From: Dunaliella salina
Lineage: Eukaryota > Chlorophyta > Chlorophyceae > Chlamydomonadales > Dunaliellaceae
Length of the DNA: 31,589 nt
Direction of reading: 5' to 3'
Assembly: GCA_002284615.2 (NCBI GenBank)
Contig: MU069464.1
Coordinates: 340,486 to 372,074 of the forward strand
Shown here: positions 1 to 8,580 of the stretch, piece by piece
How positions within the stretch are numbered: the first letter of the stretch is position 1
Layout: each line of letters opens with the position of its first letter
Translations under genes and position numbers: made by a program
The notes under the pieces: generated by a model
What the model was told of the DNA's origin: nothing
The model's database searches: none
Seen by the model: the letters and a program-made list of their open reading frames with translations, nothing else

Positions 1-46
<46 letters not shown>
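1..46. repeat. (CA)n microsatellite at window edge
   Basis: An uninterrupted CA dinucleotide run opens the window. With the GT-rich run at the other end, it suggests the sequence was cut, or the assembly broke, at simple repeats. The decayed LINE reverse transcriptase to its right runs up to this tract. Confidence 0.95.
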
Positions 47-48
<2 letters not shown>

Positions 49-89
49 TTCCTCTGACACCTCTGACACCTTCAAATTCATGTGCTTGC

Positions 90-1165
90 CAACAAGCAAA
101 CCGAAGTATTTAAACTACTCTTTTTCAGGTAGAGCCACATCTCCATACATGAAGGTAGGCAAGGAAGAACACGGCCTACTGTTAAAGTGTACGACCTCTG
201 ACTTGGACGTGTTGACAGTCAGCCATTTTTTCACTGCATATGTCCGTAACCTGGAACATAACCTGCATTTCACCTGGGACAGTAGTAATTAAACTCAGGT
301 CATCTGCATACAGCATATACGGCACACCATTTACTCCATCTCCTATCAGAGCACCTTTTATCCCTTCACTGATGTGTCTGCCCATGTCATTGATGTACAG
401 AGAAAATGTAACGATTACATATAGGCTACCATAGCCTTCCATTGCATCCCAGGCAATACCTTTTCACGAAGTGTTAAATTTTCACGAAGTGTTACAGAAA
501 ACAAGAGAGGGGACAGAGGACAACCTTGCTTAACTCCAATTGTAGGATGCACACGTGCCCTTTTATCCCCATCCATCAAAAGATATTTATCATCCTGGTA
601 CATCTCTTTAATTGCGTGTAGAAGTAGTGCAGGCATGGCAACGCGTTGCAGATGATCCCAAAGTTGCAAGCGAGGTATGGTTTCTTAGGCTTGAGAGAAG
701 TCTATAAAGGCAGCATGCAGTCTAGGTGATTGCTTTGGTCTGAGCTTTTTTGCAGCATACTTCAGGTGCACCAAAATAAAAAGGGAATGCAGCGTGCTCC
801 TACCTGGGTAAAACCCAAACTGTGTATCAGGGACCTTATGTCTCTGAACACACCAATCTGTCACCAAGTCTTTCGACACATTTGCGTAAATGCGGTACAT
901 AACCCCACTAACAGCAATCATCCTGTAATTCTCAGGATGTGACATAGCTCCCTTTTTATGCAGAGAACTTAATTTTGCAACCTTCCACACTAAACCTAGC
1001 TTTACTCAAAAAAAAAAAACTATTTATGCGTGCTATCAGAGGCACCAGCACATTAATGTAATCCACTCTCCGACCACGCTCAAAGGGCAAACAGGCATAT
1101 TTAAGGAAGTGTACAGGAATACCATCTTATCCAGGTGAAGCACCCACACAAAACTTTGCGATATG
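90..1165 (-). pseudogene. LINE reverse transcriptase, decayed fragment
   Basis: Read on the minus strand, this is a non-LTR retrotransposon reverse transcriptase running from about 1160 down to about 90. Recognisable blocks in order are an N-terminal DGIPVHFLKYA-like stretch, SLHKKG...NYRMIAVSGVMYRIYA, QFGFYPGRSTLHSLFIL, AAFIDFSQA, VHPTIGVKQGCPLSPLLFS, LYINDMGRHI, and the catalytic LYADDLSLI. A post-catalytic segment (KKWLTVNTSKSEVVHFNS) lies in another frame at about 185-240. Breaks seen: an in-frame TAA at about 687 where FSQA-Y-D would be expected; an insertion of about 85 bp at about 405-490, between LLFS and LYINDMG, holding an 18-bp tandem duplication; a run of A near 1010; and a frameshift after the catalytic motif. 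There is no endonuclease and no 3' end in the window. The type matches LINEs seen in chlorophyte algae. It is not functional. Confidence 0.9.
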
Positions 1166-1269
1166 GTACCCAACCATCTTTTCCTAAACTGCCGTGCTTG
1201 GAGATTTGACAGATTACTAACCTGTCGTATAGTTCACAGCAAAAAAGGCCTCCAGTCAGAACCTGCCAG
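1166..1269. other. Spacer with repeat end shared elsewhere
   Basis: This spacer contains (about 1236-1262) a TGACTGGAGGCCTTTTTT-like motif on the minus strand. The same motif occurs on the plus strand at about 20715-20740, and weaker versions lie near 15175 and 29068. It may be the end of a short dispersed repeat. I see no coding sequence. Confidence 0.4.
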
Positions 1270-1375
1270 CCTGTTCAATAAGGCAAGGTTGCATCGCCGT
1301 ATCCGCCTTCAAGGGCATCTGAGCGGAAATACAGAGGCCTGTAACCAGGCCAGTCTCAAAAGAAAGCAGTGCTTA
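1270..1375 (-). mobile_element. LINE 3' end, 5'-truncated copy 1
   Basis: On the minus strand this stretch matches the 3' UTR end of the LINE fragments near 2372-2600 and 15600-15665. The shared core reads CAGGCCTCTGTATTTCCGCT, then CAG(A/C)TGCCC, then GGCGGATA and an AACCTTGCCTTA-like terminus. Only the last hundred or so bases are present, as expected of a severely 5'-truncated insertion. It has no coding capacity. Confidence 0.7.
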
Positions 1376-1764
1376 AACTTGTGTACGAATGTCATTTGGA
1401 AACAAAGGCTTGAGCTGAGTTTGGAAGTGTCAACTGCTGGAAGAAACATGCGCAGTCACTCTGCATGAAATGAACATGCAAAGTTAAGCACAGAACCTCA
1501 ACCAGGTTGAAGTGTTAAATTCCAGAAAATGTACTCCCATGACACCACAAGATGCTCAGAATTAAGAGGACAGCACAACTCTGAAAAATAATCTGAGCGG
1601 CCATGACATGTTCAACAGAAGTTCATGATGTGCTGCATTCTGTAATTCTCAGCATCCACTGTCATAGATGCATCGCAATGTTTTAAAAAAAGCACCTGCA
1701 GTGTAGCCTGATGCGTTGGCATGTTAGCACAAGGTATCAGGTGCATTCCAATCCTTGAAGCTAT
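1376..1764. other. No recognised feature
   Basis: I see no convincing coding sequence, RNA gene or repeat here. The GTTAAAT, CAGAATT and TTCTGTAATTCTCAGCAT stretches show no clear periodicity. Confidence 0.4.
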
Positions 1765-2350
1765 TCAGGTGCTGGAAAAGCTCGCCAGAATTGGGAAGCC
1801 TGTGGGCAGGTGCTGACGGAAGGGGTAGGGAGCCAGCTTCCCATGTTTGACCAGAACCTTTGTCCCCCTGGCATGCACCACCAGTTCCTCCCCATACCCA
1901 CACTGCTCTTGGCCTACGTGCTGCAGCTGAACAGCCAAGTTGACAAGCCCATTCTGCCTGCGCGCCCTCTTCAGGTCCAGAACTGCTTGTGCTGCGTTGC
2001 TGCTGTTGCAGAACCCTGCGTACGCCGCTGACGCTGCCTGTGCCTTGCTGAACTGCACAGCCTATCGCTGCTTGTCCAGTGCATTGTCCCGCATGCGCTC
2101 AACATGTTGGACGGTACCCACCCAGCACTGCAGGAAGAGTTCCACCCTGGCCGGAGTTGCTTCGCAAGTGGCCCTGCGTACCTGGAGCACAGCAGACGCA
2201 CGCTGTAGAGGCTTTGTTGCTGTTCTTTGTCGATGCTGCAAACTGCTGTCCAGTTGGTGCCTTCTGATTCTCAGACAAGCTGGTCAACGCTGCCCCATAT
2301 TGCCCTGCTCTCCTGCTGCACCTGATGCTGCAGCTGCATCTGGAGCATCA
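1765..2350 (-). pseudogene. Decayed reading frame, family not recognised
   Basis: The minus strand carries a GC-rich, coding-like stretch in two frames. From about 2350 one frame gives a Gln-rich, coiled-coil-like start (MLQMQLQHQVQQ), a stop near 2277, and then CSIDKEQQQSLYSVRLLCSR. The second frame takes over near 2190 and continues through ATPARVELFLQCWVGTVQ, an in-frame TAG near 2064, and a 97-codon tail containing LDLKRARRQNGLVNLAVQL and GTKVLVKHGKLAPYPFRQHL, ending at 1765. One frameshift and two stops over about 590 bp fit a broken gene or retroelement gag/pol piece. I could not match it to a family. It sits directly against the 3' end of a LINE fragment at about 2372, so that insertion may have cut it. 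Confidence 0.35.
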
Positions 2351-2371
2351 CATGGTTGAGGCTGTGTACCT

Positions 2372-2600
2372 GTTGCTGTAAGGTAAGGCAAGGTTACATT
2401 GCTGTATCTGCCTACATGGGCAGCTGAGCGGAAATGCAGAGGCCTAACCAGATCAGCCCGAAGGGGAATAACAGAAAACTGTGCTAAAAGTTCAGCACAG
2501 CATTTCAGGCAAGCAGACACAAACTTGGCAACAGCCAAGAAATCAGATTGGCTCATGAAGTCTCTAAGGTGTCCAGCAAAGGAAAGAAGCTCAAAAAGGA
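2372..2600 (-). mobile_element. LINE C-terminus plus 3' end, truncated copy 2
   Basis: On the minus strand this encodes the last residues of a LINE polyprotein (LRDFMSQSDFLAVAKFVSAC then LKCC). These match the tail of the plus-strand fragment at 15.1-15.6 kb (LREFMNQANVLEIAKFVSAC). A 3' UTR follows, with the shared TTTCCGCTCAGCTGCCCATG core and the AACCTTGCCTTACC terminus at about 2372-2395. It is a 5'-truncated, non-functional insertion, and the coding part extends a little above 2580 with weaker similarity. Confidence 0.8.
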
Positions 2601-2746
2601 TTCTTTTGAAAAGGAAGCAATTTGTTTTTATTTTGATGCACGAAAACAAATGTATGAAAGGACTGAACATGGTGAGAAGAAGAAAGAGAAGGAGACGCCT
2701 GAAAGGAGGCTGCAGTCATTAGACAAAAATTGTAAGGCTGCCACGT
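2601..2746. other. Short spacer between two LINE remnants
   Basis: A purine-rich spacer (GAGAAGAAGAAAGAGAAGGAG near 2675) lies between two minus-strand LINE fragments. Nothing else was recognised. Confidence 0.4.
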
Positions 2747-3545
2747 GAAAAGAAAAGAAAAGAAAAATAAACTACACGAGCCGAAGGCCGCATGCATTTA
2801 AGGAAGGACCCCAAAAGGAAAGTCAGAGGCCTCACCAGAAAGCTCTGTAAATCTACACTAGACACAGCTAGCCTAGGAGAGAACCAGAAATAGAGTAAGT
2901 GAGGATCTGGGGGATTGTCCGCAATGTTTCTAGGCACCCGGACTCTAGTTCAAGTAGAGAGAAGTTCTCCTGCTCTCCACCACCACGCACCCAGCCCCCA
3001 CCCCCCCCAACCCTTGGGCAGCCCCCTGAAAAATGAAGAAAGCATGTCTGGTGATAATGATGGATGTCAATTTTTGGCAGCCAAGCTTGGTTGCTAGTGA
3101 TTTAGCTTTTTGCTTGGTAAGGGTTCCAGATTCATAAGAGGTTTGATTGTGTATTCATTGTAAATAGTGCCAGCCACACCAATTAAGATGATGTGTAGAA
3201 TTACTTTGTTATTTCTGTTTGGATTTCTTGGGCTGCGGGATTTAAGCCTGGTTATAGTGTGAGAATGTTGAGCTGCTGCACGTTCCAAAGTGGTGAAGGA
3301 ATTGGTGTCGGGACACAATTAATTCAACAAGGTGGATGTCCCTGTCACCATCAGGGATGTTGGAGGGATCAAGGTAGGCTGGTATCGAGCGCACAAAGAT
3401 AGCATCCGGGCGGCTTTGGTGGCAGGCTGAGGAGCCAGTACCATCAGGAATACCCAGTAAGAAAGAAAGGAAGGCTGCGCTGGGCGCAGCCAGTGTGCAT
3501 TAAGGAAAGAACCAACAACGCTGAAACTGAGAGTCAATCCCATCA
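2747..3545 (-). pseudogene. LINE restriction-like endonuclease end with (TTTTC)n tail, decayed
   Basis: This is a diverged, broken copy of the C-terminus found intact in element A (4001-7876). On the minus strand, in changing frames: a PDAIFVRSIPAYLDPSNIPD segment (about 3400) parallels RPDALLV of element A; DRDIHLVELIVS (about 3330) parallels RHIHLVEVKYCED; VILHIILIGVAGTIYNEYTI (about 3165-3225) parallels TLHTILLGVGGVIYTPHTLG; and ADNPPDPH (about 2910) parallels the final ASNPPDPH. A 3' UTR follows with GTGTAGTTTATTTTTC and then (TTTTC)n at about 2747-2770, the same kind of tail as on element A. Frameshifts and stops make it non-functional. Confidence 0.8.
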
Positions 3546-3871
3546 GACGAAGAGATAAAGAGCACAGAAATGTACTCCAGCAAGTCGGCCTCCACCTAGG
3601 ACACCCTTGACACTGCCAGCCGCTGGCAGCAGTGCTGTCAGGAGGCCCTGTCTAGCAAACTTGAGACCCACCCCTTAACCTCAGGGGAAGCTATCCAACA
3701 TCTCAGGAAGGGCCCCCCTCTTGCACAGGGGCCAGCTGTAGCCAGGAGGTGAGCACGCATTTATTCAGGTCCAAACTGAGATCACTCCACCTCTAGAGGT
3801 CAGATCTGAGCACCATCTCCACCGCGCAAGTTGCGGGGCCACTCCTGCACCAGCTTTTCTTCCAGAGCTGG
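3546..3871. other. Spacer, nothing recognised
   Basis: This stretch separates the decayed LINE copy from the 3' tail of element A. I found no ORF of note, no shared repeat and no RNA gene. TCTTCCAGAGCTGGAAAGA next to the element A tail is a short palindrome. Confidence 0.4.
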
Positions 3872-4000
3872 AAAGAAAAGAAAAGAAAAGAAAAACTACG
3901 CAGGCAGTGAANACACTCCCCACATCAATTAAGGAAAAGGGGATACCTAGGGCCGAGGCACCGTGTATCCGCTTCACCAAGAGAAAGCAAAAGAAAGANG

Positions 4001-7000
4001 TCAGTGGGGATCAGGAGGGTTACTAGCAGTAGCCCGAGCCTGACCTNGTTGAAAGTTGAAAGAGTTTTTCTCAAGAGCGCGTCTGGTGCTAGCAAGTTTG
4101 TAAGCATACAGGACAGAATGAGCATGAAGCTTCCGAGCAAGCTTGGTGGCCTTGAAAGTGTCAAGACCAAGCTCCTTAAGAGGCCCTAATGTGTGCGGGG
4201 TGTAGATGACTCCTCCCACGCCTAAAAGGATAGTATGGAGGGTGATTTGAGCTGAGGCCCCAGAGAGATGACGACAAAGGTCGCGGTGCTGCAGCTTGGA
4301 GGCCTCAAGCTGGCTGTTGGGCCGGGTGTCCTCACAGTATTTGACTTCTACAAGGTGGATGTGCCTCTGATCTGGTTGGAGCTGACTGGGGTCGCGAGCT
4401 TTGAATGTGGGTGGAGTGGCTGTGGCTGGCGCTGAGTTCTCCCTGTTCCCCCCGCACCTCCCTGCACTCCTCAATCCATAACGAGGATTTGACCTTTGCG
4501 CTCTTTTCAGAGGAACAACTAGCAGAGCATCAGGCCGGCTGGAAGTGGGCCTATCCTTATTAGGGAAGCGGCGTGGGAAAGTATATTTAGGGAGGGTCCT
4601 ATTAGTAGCATGTTCTGGGATCTGTAGATTTTGCAAGGCAATTCGGTCTTTACTGCCAATGTCCATGGAGGCAACGCCTGCCCCTAGAGGGCCTTTGCTG
4701 ATAGCTTTTAGGAGGATTCCACTGGCAATATTGTGTCGCTCAGTTACCATACCAGACATGGTTGAATTTCTGCATCCTGATAAGATGTGAAGGGCACTGT
4801 CGAATTCCCCACAGAGGGGGCATAGTAGGCTGGTGGAAATTTTGAAGCGCACCGCATGTTTTTGATTGAAGAGGGTACCTGTTCGGTATTTAAAAATGTT
4901 TTGCCTCATTTTAAAAGAGAGTGTTGACATGGTCCAGAAGGAGTTGCTGATATTTTTGTGGATGTGGGGGAGTAGACTTTGGTAGAAAGAGTAGTACCCT
5001 GTGTTGGTGTTGGCCTTGCCAAGTCTGTGTTTTGAATGCATGTGTTTCCGTAAAGCATCATGGAGGTTGGAGAAGTGTTTGAGCTTTATGGCAGGAGGGT
5101 TCAGGCGTCTAGAAGCATTTGCGTGAGTGCTGGGATTTTCCTCAAAGGCAAGCCACGTGCTGTCAAGAAAAGGATTGCCTTCAAGGTTTGCACATGGGAA
5201 GGTTATGTCTGCAATGGTGTCGTCATTCTGAATGGCCTGATGCTTGGCAATGGCATCTGCGCATTCATTGCCGGCAATTCCAGCATGATATTTAACCTTA
5301 AAGAAATGGATAGGGGTAGGTGAGTTGCGTATGAGCTGTATGATTATCTTGAGGATGTGGCCCTGGACGTGTTGTTGATGAAGTTCTGGGTAGAGTATTT
5401 GCTTTCTGATCTGTTCAAGAGAGCAAAGGCTGTCAGTGGCAATGCAACGATATCCTAGGAGAATGGCAGCAGCTATTGCCGCCAGTTTGGCTCTAGTGAT
5501 TGTATGAGTGATTCCTGCTCCATTCGGTTGGACATGTTTGGTGGTGTCACTGGCAGGGTGGTGAACCCCTGCACCAATAACTTGTTTTCCACTGTGTACA
5601 TGGCAGCTGCCGTCCGTGTAAGCCCATTCTCTCCAGTTTTCAATTTTGCGAACCAGATAAGGGCTGGATGATGCGGTTGGTGAAAGAGTTTGTTGGCTTT
5701 GTGTGGTACTATGAGAGGTTTGTTGGTGGGCAGAAGGTAGCTTTCTAAATTCATTGAAGCCGGTTACAATTTCTGGGTGTCTTGGATTAAGGACTAGGTC
5801 GATGCTAATGTTTCTTACCAGCCATCTTGCTTCACGGATGTCTTGTTTCAGACCTGTGATCCAATTTGGATCGTTCTCATTGAGGCGGATTCTTGCAGCG
5901 GTGTTCCAAACAGCAATTATTTGTAGGCTCCAGGAGTGGCATGGGAGGACAATTTCCTGGCTTACCCAGAAGGGGGGGGTGGCACAGTTGAGTCTTTTTG
6001 AGGGTATGGTTCCCAGTGTGCGACAGAGGTGAGGATAGGCATTCAGGAGTTTAAAGTATGGATTTGTGCTCATAGGGCCTCCCCAGCTTGGTAAGAACAT
6101 GAAAGTTGCCGTGGCATGGCTTTGTTGCATGGCAGAAAAAATGGCATGCTTGAGAGTGAGGTACATCACATGGTCATCGTAAATTGGATGGCATATTGAA
6201 AATCCTGAGAATTTGGATGAGAGGCTGTTGTGGATAGCTCCAAATACCCTGTCGCGGGGGTGTTCACTCCAGTAGTTGAGGTAGCAGGGGTTGTGGTCTA
6301 GGGGAGAAGCCATTTTTTCCTGGGTTACAAGTGCCCGTTTTTGCATGGCAGTGTGGATGTGATCTGGTAAGATGCGCATGTATGAATCCTTGATCTTCTT
6401 GCTTTGTTGCATTTTGTTGTTGAGGGTTGAGCGTGAGAAAAGACCCACGAGCTCGGAGGCGAAACTTTGGGGTGGAGGTTGAATTGTGTTGTGTATCCCA
6501 TTGTCTCTGGCTCTGTTGAATGCAGTTTGGAGGATATTGATGCGCTCTGGGGTTAGCATACCTTTGCATTTTCCGTCTGTGCCGTAGGAGCATGCCACTT
6601 GCAGGGAGTAGACTTCTGGTAGCACCAGAGGTGGTATTGATGGCATGGAAGGGGAGTGGGTAGCATCTGCTCTGGAGTGGGGATCCGTTGTATTGCTTGG
6701 CTTTGGCCTAATGAGGTCAACTGATGTGATCCAGAATTCACAGCGGCCAGTTCCATTAATGTCTGCTTGGGGGTTCGTAGGATTTATGTCAAAAGTGGCC
6801 TTGTTGCAAAGTTCCGTGTCTAATTTCTGCTTCCAAGTGTTTGTCTTGTCTGAGTTTTCAAAACCCTGCCTTTCAAGGTTGTCCAGCTCAAAGTCAGCAG
6901 TCGGAATAGAGAGGTCTGGCTCATCTTTGCAAGCCTCAAACTGAAGGATGCATTGGTGGAAATTGGGCCAAGCTTCCCTGATGTCTTCAGGCTCCCAGCT

Positions 7001-7876
7001 TGGCTCCCAATTAACGCGTATTAGTTCATTGCTGAAAGAGTTTGATTCTCTTTCTAGTTTCTCATCTTCGCTGAGAGGTGTGCATGCAGGGCAGGCCCAG
7101 TAGTTGCTGTTGTCTATATTCTGTCTTTGTGCATCAGAGTAACAACCGATCTCCTTCATGCAAGACCAGTGGTAGGTCCGGTGACAGACATCGCAGATGT
7201 ACATGTCAGGGTAGGGAGGCTCTGAGTTTATGGGCTCTTTGGCGCCATTGTAGTTGCAGATCTCACAGCAGGCGCACTCAATCTCAGCTCGAGCAGCAGG
7301 TATGGTGTTGACAGGTATGAACTTTGCGAGTTTGAACATTGGGAGGGCCCATTTNTCTATGATCATGGGCGCAAAGTGGATCAGGTATTGTTTCTGGTGC
7401 TTGGGAGGCTCATTGCTCCTGTCTCTTTTCTTTGCTATAATGATCCTCCAATCACTGATATGTGTGATATCATTTAGGTCGTAGTTGTCAATAGTATTAA
7501 TAGCGTCTAGGGGGTTTGTTTCTTCTGCTAGCTTTCTCAATTTATTTTGCTTGTAGCGCCATAGCTCTGTGTGTTGGGCTCTTTGGCCCAGTGGAGAGAT
7601 ACTAGGGATGGAGAGGTTTGCATTAGCTTCAAGAAGCTTTCTCCTTTTTGTTTTCTGTCGGCTGTTTTGTGTGCCTTGGCTAGAGGAAGTGAGAGTGATG
7701 GTTGGAGGCTCGGAAGGGGAGCTTGGCTGATGGTGGGTGGGGAGTGGGTTGTCGCTTTGGTGTTGCATGGCCAGGGGATTGGGTATTGTTTGGTTATAGG
7801 TACTCTGTGTGTGGAGGGAGCTTGCTTGTGACTTGGATCGCGTGCGCTTGCTGGGAGGCTCGTTGGAGGGAGACAC
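4001..7876 (-). CDS. PHD finger - RNase H - CCHC - restriction-like endonuclease retroelement protein
   Basis: An intact 1,291-codon ORF apart from a few undetermined bases. Domains in order: a basic NLS-like PPSKRTRSK (residues 7-15) and QKTKRRK; a PHD finger (201-266) with CEIC, CDVC, HWSC and CPAC ligand pairs; an unrecognised middle region (420-700) with CHPIYD (562-567), FLPSWGG, and SLQIIAVWN; RNase H (752-880) with Asp755, Asp815, His864 and Asp874, but Lys797 where the catalytic Glu of RAELAAI is expected; a C-x2-C-x7-H-x4-C knuckle (Cys1019, Cys1022, His1030, Cys1035); and a PD-(D/E)XK-type site with RPD (1114-1116) and EVK (1177-1179). A conserved tail follows (LGVGGVIYTPHTLGPLKEL, RKLHAHSVLYAYKL). 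The CCHC plus R-P-D arrangement is the hallmark of R2-type restriction-like endonucleases. No reverse transcriptase is present. The annotated start is the first ATG in this frame; similar coding sequence continues upstream in another frame. Probable role: nicking and binding of target DNA during retrotransposition. Confidence 0.85.
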   Translation of the reverse strand: MSPSNEPPSKRTRSKSQASSLHTQSTYNQTIPNPLAMQHQSDNPLPTHHQPSSPSEPPTITLTSSSQGTQNSRQKTKRRKLLEANANLSIPSISPLGQRAQHTELWRYKQNKLRKLAEETNPLDAINTIDNYDLNDITHISDWRIIIAKKRDRSNEPPKHQKQYLIHFAPMIIXKWALPMFKLAKFIPVNTIPAARAEIECACCEICNYNGAKEPINSEPPYPDMYICDVCHRTYHWSCMKEIGCYSDAQRQNIDNSNYWACPACTPLSEDEKLERESNSFSNELIRVNWEPSWEPEDIREAWPNFHQCILQFEACKDEPDLSIPTADFELDNLERQGFENSDKTNTWKQKLDTELCNKATFDINPTNPQADINGTGRCEFWITSVDLIRPKPSNTTDPHSRADATHSPSMPSIPPLVLPEVYSLQVACSYGTDGKCKGMLTPERINILQTAFNRARDNGIHNTIQPPPQSFASELVGLFSRSTLNNKMQQSKKIKDSYMRILPDHIHTAMQKRALVTQEKMASPLDHNPCYLNYWSEHPRDRVFGAIHNSLSSKFSGFSICHPIYDDHVMYLTLKHAIFSAMQQSHATATFMFLPSWGGPMSTNPYFKLLNAYPHLCRTLGTIPSKRLNCATPPFWVSQEIVLPCHSWSLQIIAVWNTAARIRLNENDPNWITGLKQDIREARWLVRNISIDLVLNPRHPEIVTGFNEFRKLPSAHQQTSHSTTQSQQTLSPTASSSPYLVRKIENWREWAYTDGSCHVHSGKQVIGAGVHHPASDTTKHVQPNGAGITHTITRAKLAAIAAAILLGYRCIATDSLCSLEQIRKQILYPELHQQHVQGHILKIIIQLIRNSPTPIHFFKVKYHAGIAGNECADAIAKHQAIQNDDTIADITFPCANLEGNPFLDSTWLAFEENPSTHANASRRLNPPAIKLKHFSNLHDALRKHMHSKHRLGKANTNTGYYSFYQSLLPHIHKNISNSFWTMSTLSFKMRQNIFKYRTGTLFNQKHAVRFKISTSLLCPLCGEFDSALHILSGCRNSTMSGMVTERHNIASGILLKAISKGPLGAGVASMDIGSKDRIALQNLQIPEHATNRTLPKYTFPRRFPNKDRPTSSRPDALLVVPLKRAQRSNPRYGLRSAGRCGGNRENSAPATATPPTFKARDPSQLQPDQRHIHLVEVKYCEDTRPNSQLEASKLQHRDLCRHLSGASAQITLHTILLGVGGVIYTPHTLGPLKELGLDTFKATKLARKLHAHSVLYAYKLASTRRALEKNSFNFQXGQARATASNPPDPH

Positions 7877-8580
7877 CGCTTGTGGGTCTCGTCTGTGTGA
7901 GGCATCAGGATCATTAGCTTGAGTGGAGGGGAGTGTATGGTTGTTAGAGGCGGCTCTTTTCCTGGTGGAAGGGGTGGTTGAAGGAGTTTCCTATATAAAG
8001 GGGGTATAAAGGGGGTATAAAGGGGTATTGTTGGTGTTGTATCACATGCTTGCATGAGTGTGGTGGCAGAGTATGGGATCTCTGTAATTCCTTGCTGTAT
8101 TTCTTGGGTGGGAAGCGGGAAGAAGTTTTGGGTTGTGTTTTGTATCAAGGAGGTTGCTCCTGTGGTTATGATGGTTTGATTGCATTTTGATCGAGTCCTT
8201 TTGCTAGGTGGTCCTTCTGTTGGATTTCTATTACTTTGAGGTAGTGTATTCGGTGGTATAGCTTGGGTGGGAGGCACATCATGTTCATTGGTGGCTCCCT
8301 GAGGATTATTGTCAGCGTTGTCGGGGCTCTTTTGGGTTGTGTTCCCTCGACCGTTCTCTTGTATGGTATCTCGAGTATTTCCAGGGTTTGTGCTTGCCTC
8401 TTCTGGAGGTGTGGAGGAGGTCCCTTGCGTGCTGTGAGAAGTGGCGGTCAGGGAGATGGTGCTCTGGGAAGTGATGTCGAAGGAGGTAATGTTTAAGGAG
8501 GTGGTGTTCTGGGAGGTCGTCTTTGTTGTATTTAAGGAGGCGGTAGATTGTTTGGTGTTTATTTCTGCTGGGAAACAAAG
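7877..8580 (-). pseudogene. N-terminal extension of element A ORF, out of frame
   Basis: On the minus strand a reading frame open from about 8580 to beyond 8000 encodes a Ser/Thr/Asn/Pro-rich protein (TTSQNTTSLNITSFDITSQS, then STPPEEASTNPGNTRDTIQE). At about 8165-8220 it reaches GPPSKRTRSK, nearly the same basic motif that starts the main ORF at 7835-7860. The two frames differ, so either a frameshift or a duplication of the basic N-terminal module separates them. Plus-strand text at 7991-8029 holds three tandem TATAAAGGGGG units; in the minus frame they read PLYTPFIPPLY. An indel in this repeat could be the frameshift. Low-complexity composition fits a gag-like or linker region. Confidence 0.5.

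Larger units (their letters stand above)
3872..8580 (-). mobile_element. Element A: LINE-like element without reverse transcriptase
   Basis: This element reads right to left on the minus strand. Its 5' part (about 8580-7880) is low-complexity Ser/Thr/Pro/Asn coding sequence. A long intact ORF (7876-4001) follows, then a short 3' UTR ending CTGCCTGCGTAGTTTTTC and a (TTTTC)n tail at 3872-3895. Two further copies of the same 3' terminus are in the window (2747-2920, diverged; 8572-8865, close), which shows it is dispersed. RNase H, the CCHC knuckle and the restriction-like endonuclease are LINE parts, but no reverse transcriptase motif (such as YADD) occurs in the ORF. It may therefore be a non-autonomous derivative that depends on a relative such as element C. 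The 5' boundary is set only by contact with the tail of the neighbouring copy at about 8580. Confidence 0.7.

Noticed and set aside
1810..2359. Two plus-strand ORFs of 73 and 139 codons
   Set aside because: They are antisense to the GC-rich decayed frame on the minus strand, with Cys/Ala/Leu-rich composition typical of shadow frames.
7991..8029. Three TATAAA boxes on the plus strand
   Set aside because: They lie inside minus-strand coding sequence of element A and no plus-strand gene follows. They are reported only as a repeat.
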